Source: Carbonactinospora thermoautotrophica (lineage in GTDB: Bacteria; Actinomycetota; Actinomycetes; Streptomycetales; Carbonactinosporaceae). From it: a stretch of DNA of 64,000 nt. The notes under the pieces are model-generated. The model was not told where the DNA came from. It saw only the letters and a program-made list of their open reading frames with translations, and did no database searches. Every line of letters begins with the position of its first letter. The first letter of the stretch is position 1. Made by a program: the position numbers and the translations under genes. Below are positions 49,915 through 58,151 of the stretch, one piece after another. The DNA is taken from the NCBI RefSeq assembly GCF_001543895.1, contig NZ_JYIJ01000017.1, positions 62,001 through 126,000 on the forward strand, given 5' to 3'.

Positions 49915-50805
49915 TTACGGGTTCAGCCCATGCGCGCGCAGCCAGGTCAGCGGGTTGACCGGAGCCCCGCCGCCGGGACGCACCTCCAGGTGCAGGTGCG
50001 GGCCCGTGGAGTTGCCCGTGCTGCCGACCCGGCCGATGACCTGGCCGGCCGCCACCCGGCCGCTGCGGCGGACGTAGGCGGACAGGTGGCAGTACCAGGT
50101 CTGGGTCCCGTCCGCGTGGCGGATCTTGATCCGGTTGCCGTACGGGCCACCCCAGCCGGCCGAGATGATCGTGCCAGCGCTGACGGCGCGCACCGGCGTG
50201 CCGAGGGGAGCGGCCATGTCCAGACCGGTGTGCCTGCGGCTCCACCTGTTGCCGACCTGGCCGAACCCGGCCGTGATGCGGTAGCTCTTGAGCGGCAGCA
50301 CCACGGCGCGTCGCGAGACCGCCCGGCGCTTCACCCCCTTGACGTGCTTGCGTACCCGCAGATGCTGCCGCTTCTGCGCCCGCTTGGCCCGCTTCACCGC
50401 GGCGGTCCGCTCCGCTACCACGGACCGCACTTGCGTGCCCGCCGCGGCTGACGGGGAACTCGTCGCCGACGGGGAGCTCGTCACCGAGGAGGAACCGGTG
50501 ACCGACGGGGAACGGGTGACCGACGGGGAACGGGTGACCGACGGGGAACGGGTGACCGACGGGGAAGCAGTGACCGACGGGGAAGCAGTGACCGACGGGG
50601 AGCTCGTCACCGAGGGGGAGCCGGAGGTCATCGCCTCGGTGTGCGCGACCGACCGCCCGTCGCCCGACACGATGCCGTACACGCCACCCGTCGCCACCAG
50701 ACCGGCGACGCCGACCGACAGGATCACGCGACCTGTCTTGCTCAAGGAGTTCTCGCTCAGGGGGTTACGTCCGCTGTTGAGACGCGTCTTCCGTCGTTCA
50801 GACAT
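49915..50805 (-). CDS. M23 family peptidase with SPSVT pentapeptide repeats
   Basis: The 296-residue exported protein has one N-terminal hydrophobic segment (VILSVGVAGLVATGGVYGIV). About residues 60-120 are a Ser/Pro/Val/Thr stretch of imperfect repeats of five, SPSVT, followed by a very basic Lys/Arg linker. The C-terminal LytM domain has RRHTGLDMAAPLGTPVRAVS and GPHLHLEV, supplying the zinc ligands. It probably cleaves peptidoglycan cross-bridges outside the membrane. The 15-bp DNA repeat coding for the SPSVT units can change length by slippage. It is divergent from the 51747 gene. Confidence 0.92.
   Translation of the reverse strand: MSERRKTRLNSGRNPLSENSLSKTGRVILSVGVAGLVATGGVYGIVSGDGRSVAHTEAMTSGSPSVTSSPSVTASPSVTASPSVTRSPSVTRSPSVTRSPSVTGSSSVTSSPSATSSPSAAAGTQVRSVVAERTAAVKRAKRAQKRQHLRVRKHVKGVKRRAVSRRAVVLPLKSYRITAGFGQVGNRWSRRHTGLDMAAPLGTPVRAVSAGTIISAGWGGPYGNRIKIRHADGTQTWYCHLSAYVRRSGRVAAGQVIGRVGSTGNSTGPHLHLEVRPGGGAPVNPLTWLRAHGLNP
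50456..50625. repeat. 15-bp tandem repeats coding for SPSVT units
   Basis: A 15-bp unit of the form GTGACCGACGGGGAA is repeated about ten times with small changes; the four copies at 50500-50560 are nearly identical. The repeat is in frame in the M23 peptidase gene, so copy number changes alter linker length without a frameshift. Confidence 0.8.
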
Positions 50806-51737
50806 TCACAAGACCTCGGAATCTCGTCAGCACCCGGGAAACCTCGGCCCCCCGCCGAGTGCGGCTCCTACGATTGGCGCCCGACATGCGGCGATTGCAC
50901 GACGCAGCGCCGAGCTGACGCGACCCATGCCTAACAAGCCGATTAGCGAGATCGCAATGGTTTGAACTCTTCACAAAAGGTCGCCGGATTTTCTCGTCAT
51001 CACGAAGAGTGAAGAAGCGGTTTCACCTTCCGCGAGGCATTCGAAACCTATTTCGATCTTGCGCAGAATCGCCTTCTACCTGCGGTTTCGCGGCTTCGGA
51101 GGGCGGTCGGGGCGCTGTTTGCGATCTCCGCCGAGCCTTCGGACCGAAGCTCACCAGGGCCGGAAGCGACTGATCGACATCGGCCGGGCGATGAGACCCA
51201 TTTCACACGGATAACAGGTTTAACCCCGGACCGAGGCGGCCGGAAAAGTGAGCCTCCTCACTGTGGCCGCGGTCACAGATTCAGCCCCGCAACAAGGGTG
51301 AAAACGTACGGTCAACCCTTTGAGTGACATACCGGGGAGACCGTACGAATTTTCTCTTCAGCGGCTACCGCTCGCCGTCTCCCCACCCGCACGGATAGCG
51401 CTGGCCTCGTTCCAGGAATACCGCTGTCATTGATGACGATATGTCCCTTTCATTCCGCCAAGGACAGTGCAGCGGATAAAGGCGATTTGTCGCGATCGCG
51501 GGTCGCGCTGCCGCGCGATCGGCGTCGCGTGCCACGGTCCCGGGCTGCCCGGTGGCGGGTGAGGCGTCCGCTCCATCCCGGGACCGAGCGGGTCCAGCGG
51601 GGCTTCTCCCGCTCGCGCCCTGTTCGTTACGAGGTCGTTACAAGATCGGTGACGAGGCCGCGGCCGGCCCGCCGTTAGGAGGCACCAGTACCGGGTACAC
51701 ACCCCACGACAACACCCACCGAGACTGCCTCTGGGGG
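50806..51737. other. Long AT-richer intergenic region
   Basis: About 930 bp between the divergent M23 peptidase and small membrane protein genes hold no supported gene. It is more A/T-rich than its surroundings. It contains a 9-bp inverted repeat at 51305-51347 and a 7-bp one, ACTCTTC/GAAGAGT, at about 50966-51019. A long 5' untranslated region for the peptidase is likely. Confidence 0.45.
51305..51347. repeat. 9-bp inverted repeat CGTACGGTC/GACCGTACG
   Basis: The arms at 51305-51313 and 51339-51347 are exact complements over a 25-nt loop. The sequence CGTACG is itself a palindrome. It may be a pair of binding sites for one regulator in the long intergenic region. Confidence 0.5.
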
Positions 51738-51746
51738 ATGCAGATC

Positions 51747-51959
51747 ATGTGGGCCTGCCTACTCGCCCCCGCGGTGATGCTCTGTCTGCTGCTGGTGCTG
51801 AGCACCGTCGAAGACTGGCTCGCCGGTTCCCCGGTGACGGCTGGCCCTCGCGATCCGAAGCCGCGGGTGATTCGCCTCACGCTGACCCGCAAGAAACCGC
51901 GGGGCCAGCCGGTGCCTCTCGTGGCACACCAGCCCGCGACGGACCGCGAGGCGGCCTGA
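51747..51959 (+). CDS. Small single-pass membrane protein
   Basis: ATG 51747 has GGGGGA at the right distance and opens 70 residues; an ATG at 51738 lies inside that ribosome site. The N-terminal ACLLAPAVMLCLLLVLSTVE is one membrane segment, followed by a basic cytoplasmic tail with VIRLTLTRKKPRGQPVPLVA. Similar small membrane proteins are common in actinomycetes with no known role. A perfect 14-bp hairpin terminator follows. Confidence 0.6.
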   Translation: MWACLLAPAVMLCLLLVLSTVEDWLAGSPVTAGPRDPKPRVIRLTLTRKKPRGQPVPLVAHQPATDREAA

Positions 51960-51978
51960 GCGCATCCCCCGGAAGCAC

Positions 51979-52012
51979 GAGGAACCGGTCGGTTCGCGCC
52001 GACCGGTTCCTC
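51979..52012. terminator. Perfect 14-bp hairpin terminator
   Basis: GAGGAACCGGTCGG (51979-51992) pairs exactly with CCGACCGGTTCCTC (51999-52012) over the 6-nt loop TTCGCG. It lies 20 nt after the small membrane protein stop and may also serve the EamA gene on the other strand. Confidence 0.8.
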
Positions 52013-52089
52013 ACCTCCGGGCACACGCGCACCGCTCGGACCACGTCAAGCCCGACGCGCCGGCCGCCGGTGACCAAGACCGGCCCGCC

Positions 52090-53079
52090 CTATCCGGAGA
52101 CCCGGCCCATGGCCAGCAGGCCGAGCACGACCAGGCAGACCCCGGCGGCGGCGACGACCGTGAGGGATTCGCCGAGCAGCAGGACACCGAGCAGGGTGGC
52201 GGTCACCGGCTCGGCGAGCGCCATCGTGCCGGCGACCGAGACCGGGACCCTGGACAGGCCCTTGATCCACAGCCAGTACGGGAAGGCGGTGGCGGCCAGC
52301 CCGAGCCACGCCGCGACGGCCAGGCCGCTCGGGTGGGCGAGCCAGCCGAAGTCGGCGCCGGACGCGGCGATGCCGAGCGGCACGACCGCCCCGCCGAACA
52401 GGACGCCGATGATGGCGTCGCCCGACAGCCCGCGCATGAGCAGGGCGCGGCTCACGACCGTGTACACCGCGTAGGAGGCGGCCGCGCCGAGGGCCGTCAG
52501 CACACCATCCCAACGCACCTGCGCGGTGGCCGGCAGCAACAACAAGGCCAGGCCGGTCACGATGATCGCCGTCGCCCCGCCCCAAGCGGCGGTCAGGCGT
52601 TCCCGCAGCGCGTAGCCGAGCAGTCCGACCAGGATGGGCGACGAGCCGAGGGTGACCAGGGTGCCGAGCGCCACGCCCGTGGTGCGCACCGCGGAGAAGA
52701 ACAGGAGTTGGTACCCGGTGACGCCGGCGATCCCGGCCAGGGCGAGCGGCCAGCGGCCGAACAGCGCCCGCAACGCCTTCGGTCCGCTGCGCCAGGCGGC
52801 GTACGCGAGCAGGGCCAGTCCACCGATCGCGATCCGGGCCGTGCCGACGGCGAGGCTGGAGGCGCCGGGCGGGGCCAGCGCCTGGGACGTGCCGGTGGTG
52901 CCCCACAGTATGGCGGCGGCGGCGACCAGCAGGGCGCCGGACGCGCTACCGCCGGCCGGCGGCCGCTCCTGGTCAGCGGCCCTGGCTGGAGCGGATTCGG
53001 ACCCTGTCGGTTCGGGCGCCGCGGAACTGTGTAGAGCCACACGACCAGTAGCTAGCCGCCCCGTACCCGACTTGTCCAA
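52090..53079 (-). CDS. EamA/DMT family transporter
   Basis: The 329-residue membrane protein has about ten hydrophobic segments in two EamA halves: LLVAAAAILWGTTGTSQALA to LLGYALRERLT, and VLTALGAAASYAVYTVVSRA to LAEPVTATLLGVLLLGESLT. Members export amino acids, nucleosides or other metabolites. The start is uncertain: TTG 53079 lies 6 nt after the proA stop, and GTG 53040 would remove 13 hydrophilic residues. It is downstream of proA on the same strand, so it might export proline-related compounds (inference). Confidence 0.88.
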   Translation of the reverse strand: MDKSGTGRLATGRVALHSSAAPEPTGSESAPARAADQERPPAGGSASGALLVAAAAILWGTTGTSQALAPPGASSLAVGTARIAIGGLALLAYAAWRSGPKALRALFGRWPLALAGIAGVTGYQLLFFSAVRTTGVALGTLVTLGSSPILVGLLGYALRERLTAAWGGATAIIVTGLALLLLPATAQVRWDGVLTALGAAASYAVYTVVSRALLMRGLSGDAIIGVLFGGAVVPLGIAASGADFGWLAHPSGLAVAAWLGLAATAFPYWLWIKGLSRVPVSVAGTMALAEPVTATLLGVLLLGESLTVVAAAGVCLVVLGLLAMGRVSG

Positions 53080-53085
53080 CCAATT

Positions 53086-54327
53086 TCAACCGGCGGACTC
53101 GGGCACGACCACGTACTGCCGCAGGCACAGGTCCTGGAACGTCACCGGGCCGCGCGGGCCGGGCACATGGTCGACGTTGATCCCGGTCTCCGGGATCTGG
53201 AGCAGCTTGAACCCGTCCAGCAGGCGCGTGGTCGCGTTCCAGAACGCGCCGGTGCCCGTGTACGCGTCGAGGAACTCCCGCGCGGCGGCGGCATCGGCCG
53301 TCACGATGCCGGCGGCCAGCCGGGAGGTCTCCTCGTTGGCGACCCGGGCGGCTTCCAGCGGACCGGACACCCGGTCGATCGTGACCGTGGCCTCGTGGCC
53401 GGTGTCCAGCGCCCACTCATGGCCGCGTGGGTGCGGGTGCGGCGGCAGGGACGCCTCGACGCCGAGCTGCTTGAGAGTGTCGAGCACCTTGGGCAGCAGC
53501 TCGTCCCACACATCGGCGCAGATCAGCAGCAGGTTGAGCCGGTTGCAGACGCCCAGCCGGTCCAGGCTGGCGGTGATCAGGCGCAGCGCCTCGGCCTCGT
53601 CCGCGGCGCGGTCCACATACAGCACGCCTCCGCCGTCGGCGTGGGCCAGCGTGCGGACGCCGTGCTGGGCGGCCTCCCGGCTGAGGAACCGCGTGGTCTC
53701 GCCGCTGCCCCGGATGATCACCAGCGGGATGAGGCTCGGCTGGCGGACCAGCGCGACCGCGGCCTCCCGCTCCGGGGTGCGGACCAGTTGAAGGGCGGCC
53801 GGGTCCAGCCCCGCGTCGGCCAGCGCGGGGGCGATGGCCGCGTCGAAGATGGCGATGGACGAGCGCAGCGCCGCCGAGCCGGTGCGCAGCACGCCGGCGT
53901 TGCGGGACTTGAGCAGTTGGGAGGCGATGTCGACGGTCACGTTGGGACGCGCCTCGAAGTTCGCGCCGATGACGCCGACCGGCTTGCGGCGCTCCTCCAG
54001 CCGCAGCCCGCCGGGCAACGTGCGCAGCACGACCGACGACGGCGGGAACGGCACGTCCGCCAGCGTGGTGATCTGGTGGGCGATGCCCTTGACCCGTTCC
54101 TCGTCCAGCCGGAGCCGGTCAAGCATCCCCTGGCCCAGGCCGCTGGCCTCGCCGGCGGCCACGTCCTCCCGGTTCGCCTCCAGCACCTGGGGCATGGCGG
54201 CGATCAGACGGTCGGCGATGCCGCGCAGGGCGCGGTCGATCGCGGCGTTGCCGGCCTGTGCCAGGCTCGGCGCGGCAGCCTTCGCGGCGGCTCCGCAGGA
54301 AGCCACCACCTGCTCGACGTCGGTCAT
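53086..54327 (-). CDS. proA: Glutamate-5-semialdehyde dehydrogenase
   Basis: The 413-residue enzyme reduces glutamyl-5-phosphate to glutamate 5-semialdehyde with NADPH, the second step of proline synthesis. Typical parts are RKPVGVIGANFEARPNVTVD, the NADP site IIRGSGETTRFLSREA and ASLDRLGVCNRLN with the catalytic Cys at about residue 262. The end GPVTFQDLCLRQYVVV is conserved. proB is not adjacent here. It appears to be the first gene of a unit with the EamA transporter. Confidence 0.96.
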   Translation of the reverse strand: MTDVEQVVASCGAAAKAAAPSLAQAGNAAIDRALRGIADRLIAAMPQVLEANREDVAAGEASGLGQGMLDRLRLDEERVKGIAHQITTLADVPFPPSSVVLRTLPGGLRLEERRKPVGVIGANFEARPNVTVDIASQLLKSRNAGVLRTGSAALRSSIAIFDAAIAPALADAGLDPAALQLVRTPEREAAVALVRQPSLIPLVIIRGSGETTRFLSREAAQHGVRTLAHADGGGVLYVDRAADEAEALRLITASLDRLGVCNRLNLLLICADVWDELLPKVLDTLKQLGVEASLPPHPHPRGHEWALDTGHEATVTIDRVSGPLEAARVANEETSRLAAGIVTADAAAAREFLDAYTGTGAFWNATTRLLDGFKLLQIPETGINVDHVPGPRGPVTFQDLCLRQYVVVPESAG

Positions 54328-54501
54328 GGGCAGCGAGTATAGGGCGTGCTACCTGCGGCGACGCAGCTGTTCACCCTGCGGCGCGCCCGCCGGGCGCTAC
54401 CTCACCTGGTCCCGTGGGGCTCGCCTGACAACGTGGTCGCCCGGGACCGCGATCCCGTCGCCCTGGTACAGGTCGCCGCCCCTCACCCCGGTGCGCGCGG
54501 G

Positions 54502-55890
54502 TCAGATCGGGTGGACCAGCACGGGGCGGGCGGCTTCGGCGAGGTCGCGCACGGCCGGCTCGGCGGTATACGGGCTCAGCTCCTTCAACACCTCGCGCAG
54601 CCGCTCCTGCGTGCGGCAGGAGGCGAGCCGTTCGACCATGCCGACGAGCTGGTGCCCGACGGCGCACGCCTGCTCGACCTCGCCGACCTGCACCAGCCCC
54701 ATCGCCAACACCCCGGTGCAGAAGGAGCGGGACCGCGCGTACTGGTCCTCACCCCGCGTTTTCAGCGACTCCGTCGCGGCCTCGACCGCCTCTGCGCCGA
54801 GGCCCAGCTCCCGGTAGCAGTGGGCCTCCTCGTCACGCAGGTACGCCCAACCGTACGAGCTGGTCCAGGTCGGCTCCGTGCGAGCACCGGCCTGCTCGTA
54901 GCTGTCCCGCACCTGGCCGAGGACGCGCTGGGTCTCGGCCTTGTCGCCGGTCAGCGCGAGCGCGCGGGCGTGCTTGCCGAGGATGAACGCCCGGGCGATC
55001 GGCGTGGCCCGGTACGACAGGCCGACCGCGCCCGAGGTGAACCCCAGCGCCTGCTCGGCGTCGCCGATCCAGACCTCCTGGAGGCCGCGCAGGGAGAGCA
55101 CCCAGGCGGCCAGCACGTGGTCACCGGTCTCCTGCGCCCAGCTGAACGCCTGGCCGAACAGCTGGCGCGCCTCGTGGTGACGGCCCACGTCCTGGTGCAT
55201 CCACGCCACGCAGGCGGCGAACTCCGTCGCCGCGCTGAACAGCTCACGACGGACCTCCTCATCGGCCCGCGCGTGGAGCCGGGGGATGATCACCTGGTTG
55301 AGGTAGTGCACCGCGGTCTCCCGGGCATACCCGCCGCCGAGCTGGTGGTCCGATCCTTTGATGGCGCGCAGCATGTCGCGGATCACGGCGACATCGGCGG
55401 TCGTCACGGTGCGGGGCGCGGTCGCAGCGGCCGGGTCCACGGTCACTCCGGTGAGGGCCAAGCCGGCAACGCCCGCGAGCAGGGTGCGTCGTTCCACAGG
55501 ATCCTCCTCGTCCTGCCCGCAGCTTTCCGTCACCGTAGGGGAATGTGCATGAAGTAGCGCAAGGGGCGTGAATGACCCTTTGGTGTCCCCTTGACCCCAT
55601 TCCGCTGCGGCTCTCGGCCAGGTTTCCCGCCCGGTGTCCTGCCCGGTTTCCCTCCAGGGAGGACGGAAACCCAGTTCCTCGCACGTCAGCCCGGTGACCG
55701 ACTCGAGGACGCGCCGATACTCGGCCGACGGCCAGGCGACCTCGCCGCGCTCCCATTTGCCGACCCGCTTGAAGTCGCAGCCCAGGTTCACCCCCAGCTC
55801 GGTCGCCCGCTCCCGGATCAGGGCAGCGAGCCGTTCCTGGGTCAGGTTGCGCTCCTCACGCCACCGTCGCAGCCCGGTCCACGCGGTCAC
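54502..55890 (-). CDS. XRE-type regulator with TPR-like C-terminal domain
   Basis: GTG 55890 with GAGGAGGAG upstream opens 462 residues. The N-terminal HTH is seen as GLRRWREERNLTQERLAALI and KRVGKWERGEVAWPSAEYRR. A linker with RRTLLAGVAGLALTGV follows, and residues 190-450 are helical repeats (ACVAWMHQDVGRHHEARQLF, ARALALTGDKAETQRVLGQV) as in Streptomyces regulators with TPR modules. It is divergent from a gene for an RsbW-like ATPase; this pairing recurs at 62083-63624. Confidence 0.85.
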   Translation of the reverse strand: MTAWTGLRRWREERNLTQERLAALIRERATELGVNLGCDFKRVGKWERGEVAWPSAEYRRVLESVTGLTCEELGFRPPWRETGQDTGRETWPRAAAEWGQGDTKGSFTPLALLHAHSPTVTESCGQDEEDPVERRTLLAGVAGLALTGVTVDPAAATAPRTVTTADVAVIRDMLRAIKGSDHQLGGGYARETAVHYLNQVIIPRLHARADEEVRRELFSAATEFAACVAWMHQDVGRHHEARQLFGQAFSWAQETGDHVLAAWVLSLRGLQEVWIGDAEQALGFTSGAVGLSYRATPIARAFILGKHARALALTGDKAETQRVLGQVRDSYEQAGARTEPTWTSSYGWAYLRDEEAHCYRELGLGAEAVEAATESLKTRGEDQYARSRSFCTGVLAMGLVQVGEVEQACAVGHQLVGMVERLASCRTQERLREVLKELSPYTAEPAVRDLAEAARPVLVHPI

Positions 55891-56142
55891 GACTCCTCCT
55901 CACCGCTCCTTGTCAGCGAGAGTAATCATTCCGTTACAAAATGTGACGATGAAAACCCCAACGAGTGACATAGAAGAGCCCTCAAAGGGGTGTATTTCGC
56001 TCCTTAGTGGCGCTTTGCTCTCGATACCACCGAAAGCTGACGCCAAGGGGGGTGCCTGTGTCGCCGACAGCGCCGATGACGGCGCCATTGCGAAACGCCC
56101 GCGCCAGCCATAGGCGAAGTCGATCATGAGGACGCAGTACGA
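55891..56142. promoter_or_regulatory. Divergent promoter region, AT-rich
   Basis: About 250 bp between the XRE-TPR and RsbW-like genes are unusually A/T-rich (55915-56045) and must hold both promoters. I do not see a single clear -35/-10 pair. Confidence 0.4.
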
Positions 56143-56541
56143 ATGATCCGCCGCGCCTTGTTCCATCCCCGCGCCACCGAGGCCGAGCGGGTCCGGTCGT
56201 TCGTGACCGACGCCCTGACCCGCTGGCGGCTGCTCCAGCGGGTCCCCGACGACGAGGCCCGGCTCGTCGCGACCGAACTGTTCTCCAACGCGATCCGGCA
56301 CGCCCGGCACGACGGCGAGCGGCTGCCCGTGGTGGTCTGCTGGGACGACGAGGTACTGCGCATCGAAGTGCACGACCCCGACCCCCGGCAGCCCGTCCCC
56401 TCCTGGCACGGCGCCGAGGAGGACTCAGGCCGGGGCCTGTTGCTGGTGGAGGCCCTCTCCTACCGCTGGGGCACGCTGCCGATACACGACGGGGGCAAGT
56501 GCGTGTACGCCGAGCTGGCCCCGCTCAAGCCGGACGAGTAG
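56143..56541 (+). CDS. RsbW-like ATP-binding protein (HATPase_c_2)
   Basis: The 132-residue protein has a histidine kinase-type ATPase fold as in anti-sigma factors of the RsbW/SpoIIAB kind: N-box ARLVATELFSNAIRHARHDG, then VHDPDPRQPVPS and GRGLLLVEALSYRWG for the lid. There is no phospho-acceptor or membrane part. In streptomycetes such genes often stand next to XRE regulators, as here. Partner sigma or anti-sigma antagonist is unknown. Confidence 0.88.
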   Translation: MIRRALFHPRATEAERVRSFVTDALTRWRLLQRVPDDEARLVATELFSNAIRHARHDGERLPVVVCWDDEVLRIEVHDPDPRQPVPSWHGAEEDSGRGLLLVEALSYRWGTLPIHDGGKCVYAELAPLKPDE

Positions 56542-56651
56542 GCGAACACCCGGCCCTGGTTCCCGTCACGCGGGCAGCGCCGTGACCGCCCTTCCCAGGC
56601 GTCCGGACCCGACCTGCGCGGGGAGCACGCCGCGGAGCAACTAGCATTCCC

Positions 56652-56750
56652 TGTGTCGCGACTGGCGCAGGCAAGGTGGAATCGACCACCGGGGAGCGAC
56701 ACCGAGACCGACCACGAGGACACGGACACCGCGCGCCTGGGTGCCTGGGT
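56652..56750 (+). ncRNA. ZTP riboswitch (pfl motif)
   Basis: The 5' part has GACTGGCG, then AAGGTGGAATCGACCACCGG and GGAGCGACA closing the first helix (TGTCG 56654-56658 with CGACA 56697-56701). The 3' part has GCGCGCCTGGGTGCCTGGG, which supplies the conserved pseudoknot and CCTGGG. This is the pfl consensus. It senses ZTP/ZMP, a signal of folate shortage, and lies 38 nt before the glyA start. TAGCAT at 56642-56647 is a plausible -10 box just upstream. Confidence 0.9.
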
Positions 56751-56787
56751 CTCCACACAGCGAACACCTGTGCGGCCAGGAGGTCTG

Positions 56788-58059
56788 ATGCACCAGCCAG
56801 CAATCCCCCACCTCGCGCAGACCGACCCGCAGCTCGCCGAGCTGGTGGAAGCCGAGGCGCGGCGGCAATTCGAGAAGATCCGGCTGATCCCGTCGGAGAA
56901 TTACGTGTCCAGCGCCGTGCTGGAGGCGACCGGCACCGTGCTCACCAACAAGTACTCCGAGGGGTACCCGGGCAAGCGCTACTACGAGGGCCAGCAGCTC
57001 ATCGACCCGATCGAGTCCCTGGCGGTCGAGCGCGCCAAGGCGCTGTTCGGCGTCGACCACGCCAACGTGCAGCCGTACTCGGGATCGCCCGCGAACCTCG
57101 CGATCTACCTCGCGTTCCTGCAGCCCGGTGACACGGTCATGGGCATGGCGCTGCCCATGGGCGGTCACCTCACCCACGGCTGGTCGGTGTCGGCGACCGG
57201 CAAGTGGTTCCGCTCGGTCCAGTACGGGGTGCGCAAGGAGGACGGCCGGGTGGACTTCGACGAGGTGCGCGACCTCGCCCGGCGCGAGCGACCGAAGCTG
57301 ATCTTCTGCGGGGGCACGGCGATTCCGCGCACCGTGGAGTTCGACAAGTTCGCCGAGATCGCCCGCGAGGTGGACGCGATCCTCGTCGCCGACATCGCGC
57401 ACATCGCGGGCCTGATCGCGGGCGGCGCCCACCCGTCACCGGTCGGATACGCGGACGTGATCTCCACGACCACGCACAAGACCCTGCGCGGCCCGCGCGG
57501 CGCCATGCTGATGTCCACCGCCGAGTACGCGTCCGCGCTGGACAAGGCGGTGTTCCCCGGCCTGCAGGGCGGCCCGCACAACCACACCACCGCGGCCATC
57601 GCGGTCGCGCTGCGGGAGGCGGCCACCGAGGAGTTCCGCGGGTACGCCCACCAGGTGGTCGCGAACGCCAAGGCGTTGGCTGAGGCGCTGCTCGAACGCG
57701 GGTACGACCTGGTGACCGGCGGCACGGACAACCACCTGATCCTGGTGGACCTCACCAGCAAGGGCATCGGCGGCAAGCCCGCCGCCAAGGCCCTGGACCG
57801 GGCCGGCATCGAACTGAACTACAACACGGTGCCGTTCGACCCGCGCAAGCCGTTCGACCCCTCCGGCATCCGGCTCGGCACCCCGGCGATCACCACCCGG
57901 GGCCTGCGCGAGGAGCAGATGCCGCAGGTCGCGGCGTGGATGGATGCCGCGATCGAGGCCGCGCAGCGGGGCGACGAGGCCGCCCTGGACCGGATCGCCG
58001 GCGAGGTGCGCGAGCTGCTGTCCGCCTACCCCATGCCCGGCTGGGCGCCCACCCCGTAA
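56788..58059 (+). CDS. glyA: Serine hydroxymethyltransferase
   Basis: ATG 56788 has CCAGGAGGTCTG upstream and gives 423 residues. The PLP enzyme transfers the serine hydroxymethyl group to tetrahydrofolate. Conserved parts are IRLIPSENYVSSAVLEATGT, NKYSEGYPGKRYYEGQQLID, and VISTTTHKTLRGPRGAMLMS with the PLP Lys at about residue 231. An ATG/GTG frame upstream to 56653 overlaps the riboswitch and is not translated. Control by the ZTP riboswitch links expression to one-carbon status. A terminator hairpin follows. Confidence 0.97.
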   Translation: MHQPAIPHLAQTDPQLAELVEAEARRQFEKIRLIPSENYVSSAVLEATGTVLTNKYSEGYPGKRYYEGQQLIDPIESLAVERAKALFGVDHANVQPYSGSPANLAIYLAFLQPGDTVMGMALPMGGHLTHGWSVSATGKWFRSVQYGVRKEDGRVDFDEVRDLARRERPKLIFCGGTAIPRTVEFDKFAEIAREVDAILVADIAHIAGLIAGGAHPSPVGYADVISTTTHKTLRGPRGAMLMSTAEYASALDKAVFPGLQGGPHNHTTAAIAVALREAATEEFRGYAHQVVANAKALAEALLERGYDLVTGGTDNHLILVDLTSKGIGGKPAAKALDRAGIELNYNTVPFDPRKPFDPSGIRLGTPAITTRGLREEQMPQVAAWMDAAIEAAQRGDEAALDRIAGEVRELLSAYPMPGWAPTP

Positions 58060-58079
58060 CCGGGGGGGGCGGGTCCCGG

Positions 58080-58117
58080 CGTCGAGTGTGCGTGTGTGAC
58101 GACACGCACACTCGACG
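58080..58117. terminator. Perfect 16-bp bidirectional hairpin terminator
   Basis: CGTCGAGTGTGCGTGT (58080-58095) pairs exactly with ACACGCACACTCGACG (58102-58117) over a 6-nt loop. It lies between the convergent glyA and beta-propeller genes. Confidence 0.82.
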
Positions 58118-58151
58118 CGAGAGGTCCAGGCGTCTCGCCCAGGGCCGGGTT

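Noticed and set aside
50456-50625. CRISPR array
   Set aside because: The 15-bp repeats have no spacers and are in frame in a peptidase gene.
50806-51300. c-di-AMP (ydaO) riboswitch before the M23 peptidase
   Set aside because: Only scattered fragments such as GTCAGCT and GGGGCTGAATC are present, about 360 nt apart, without the full consensus order.
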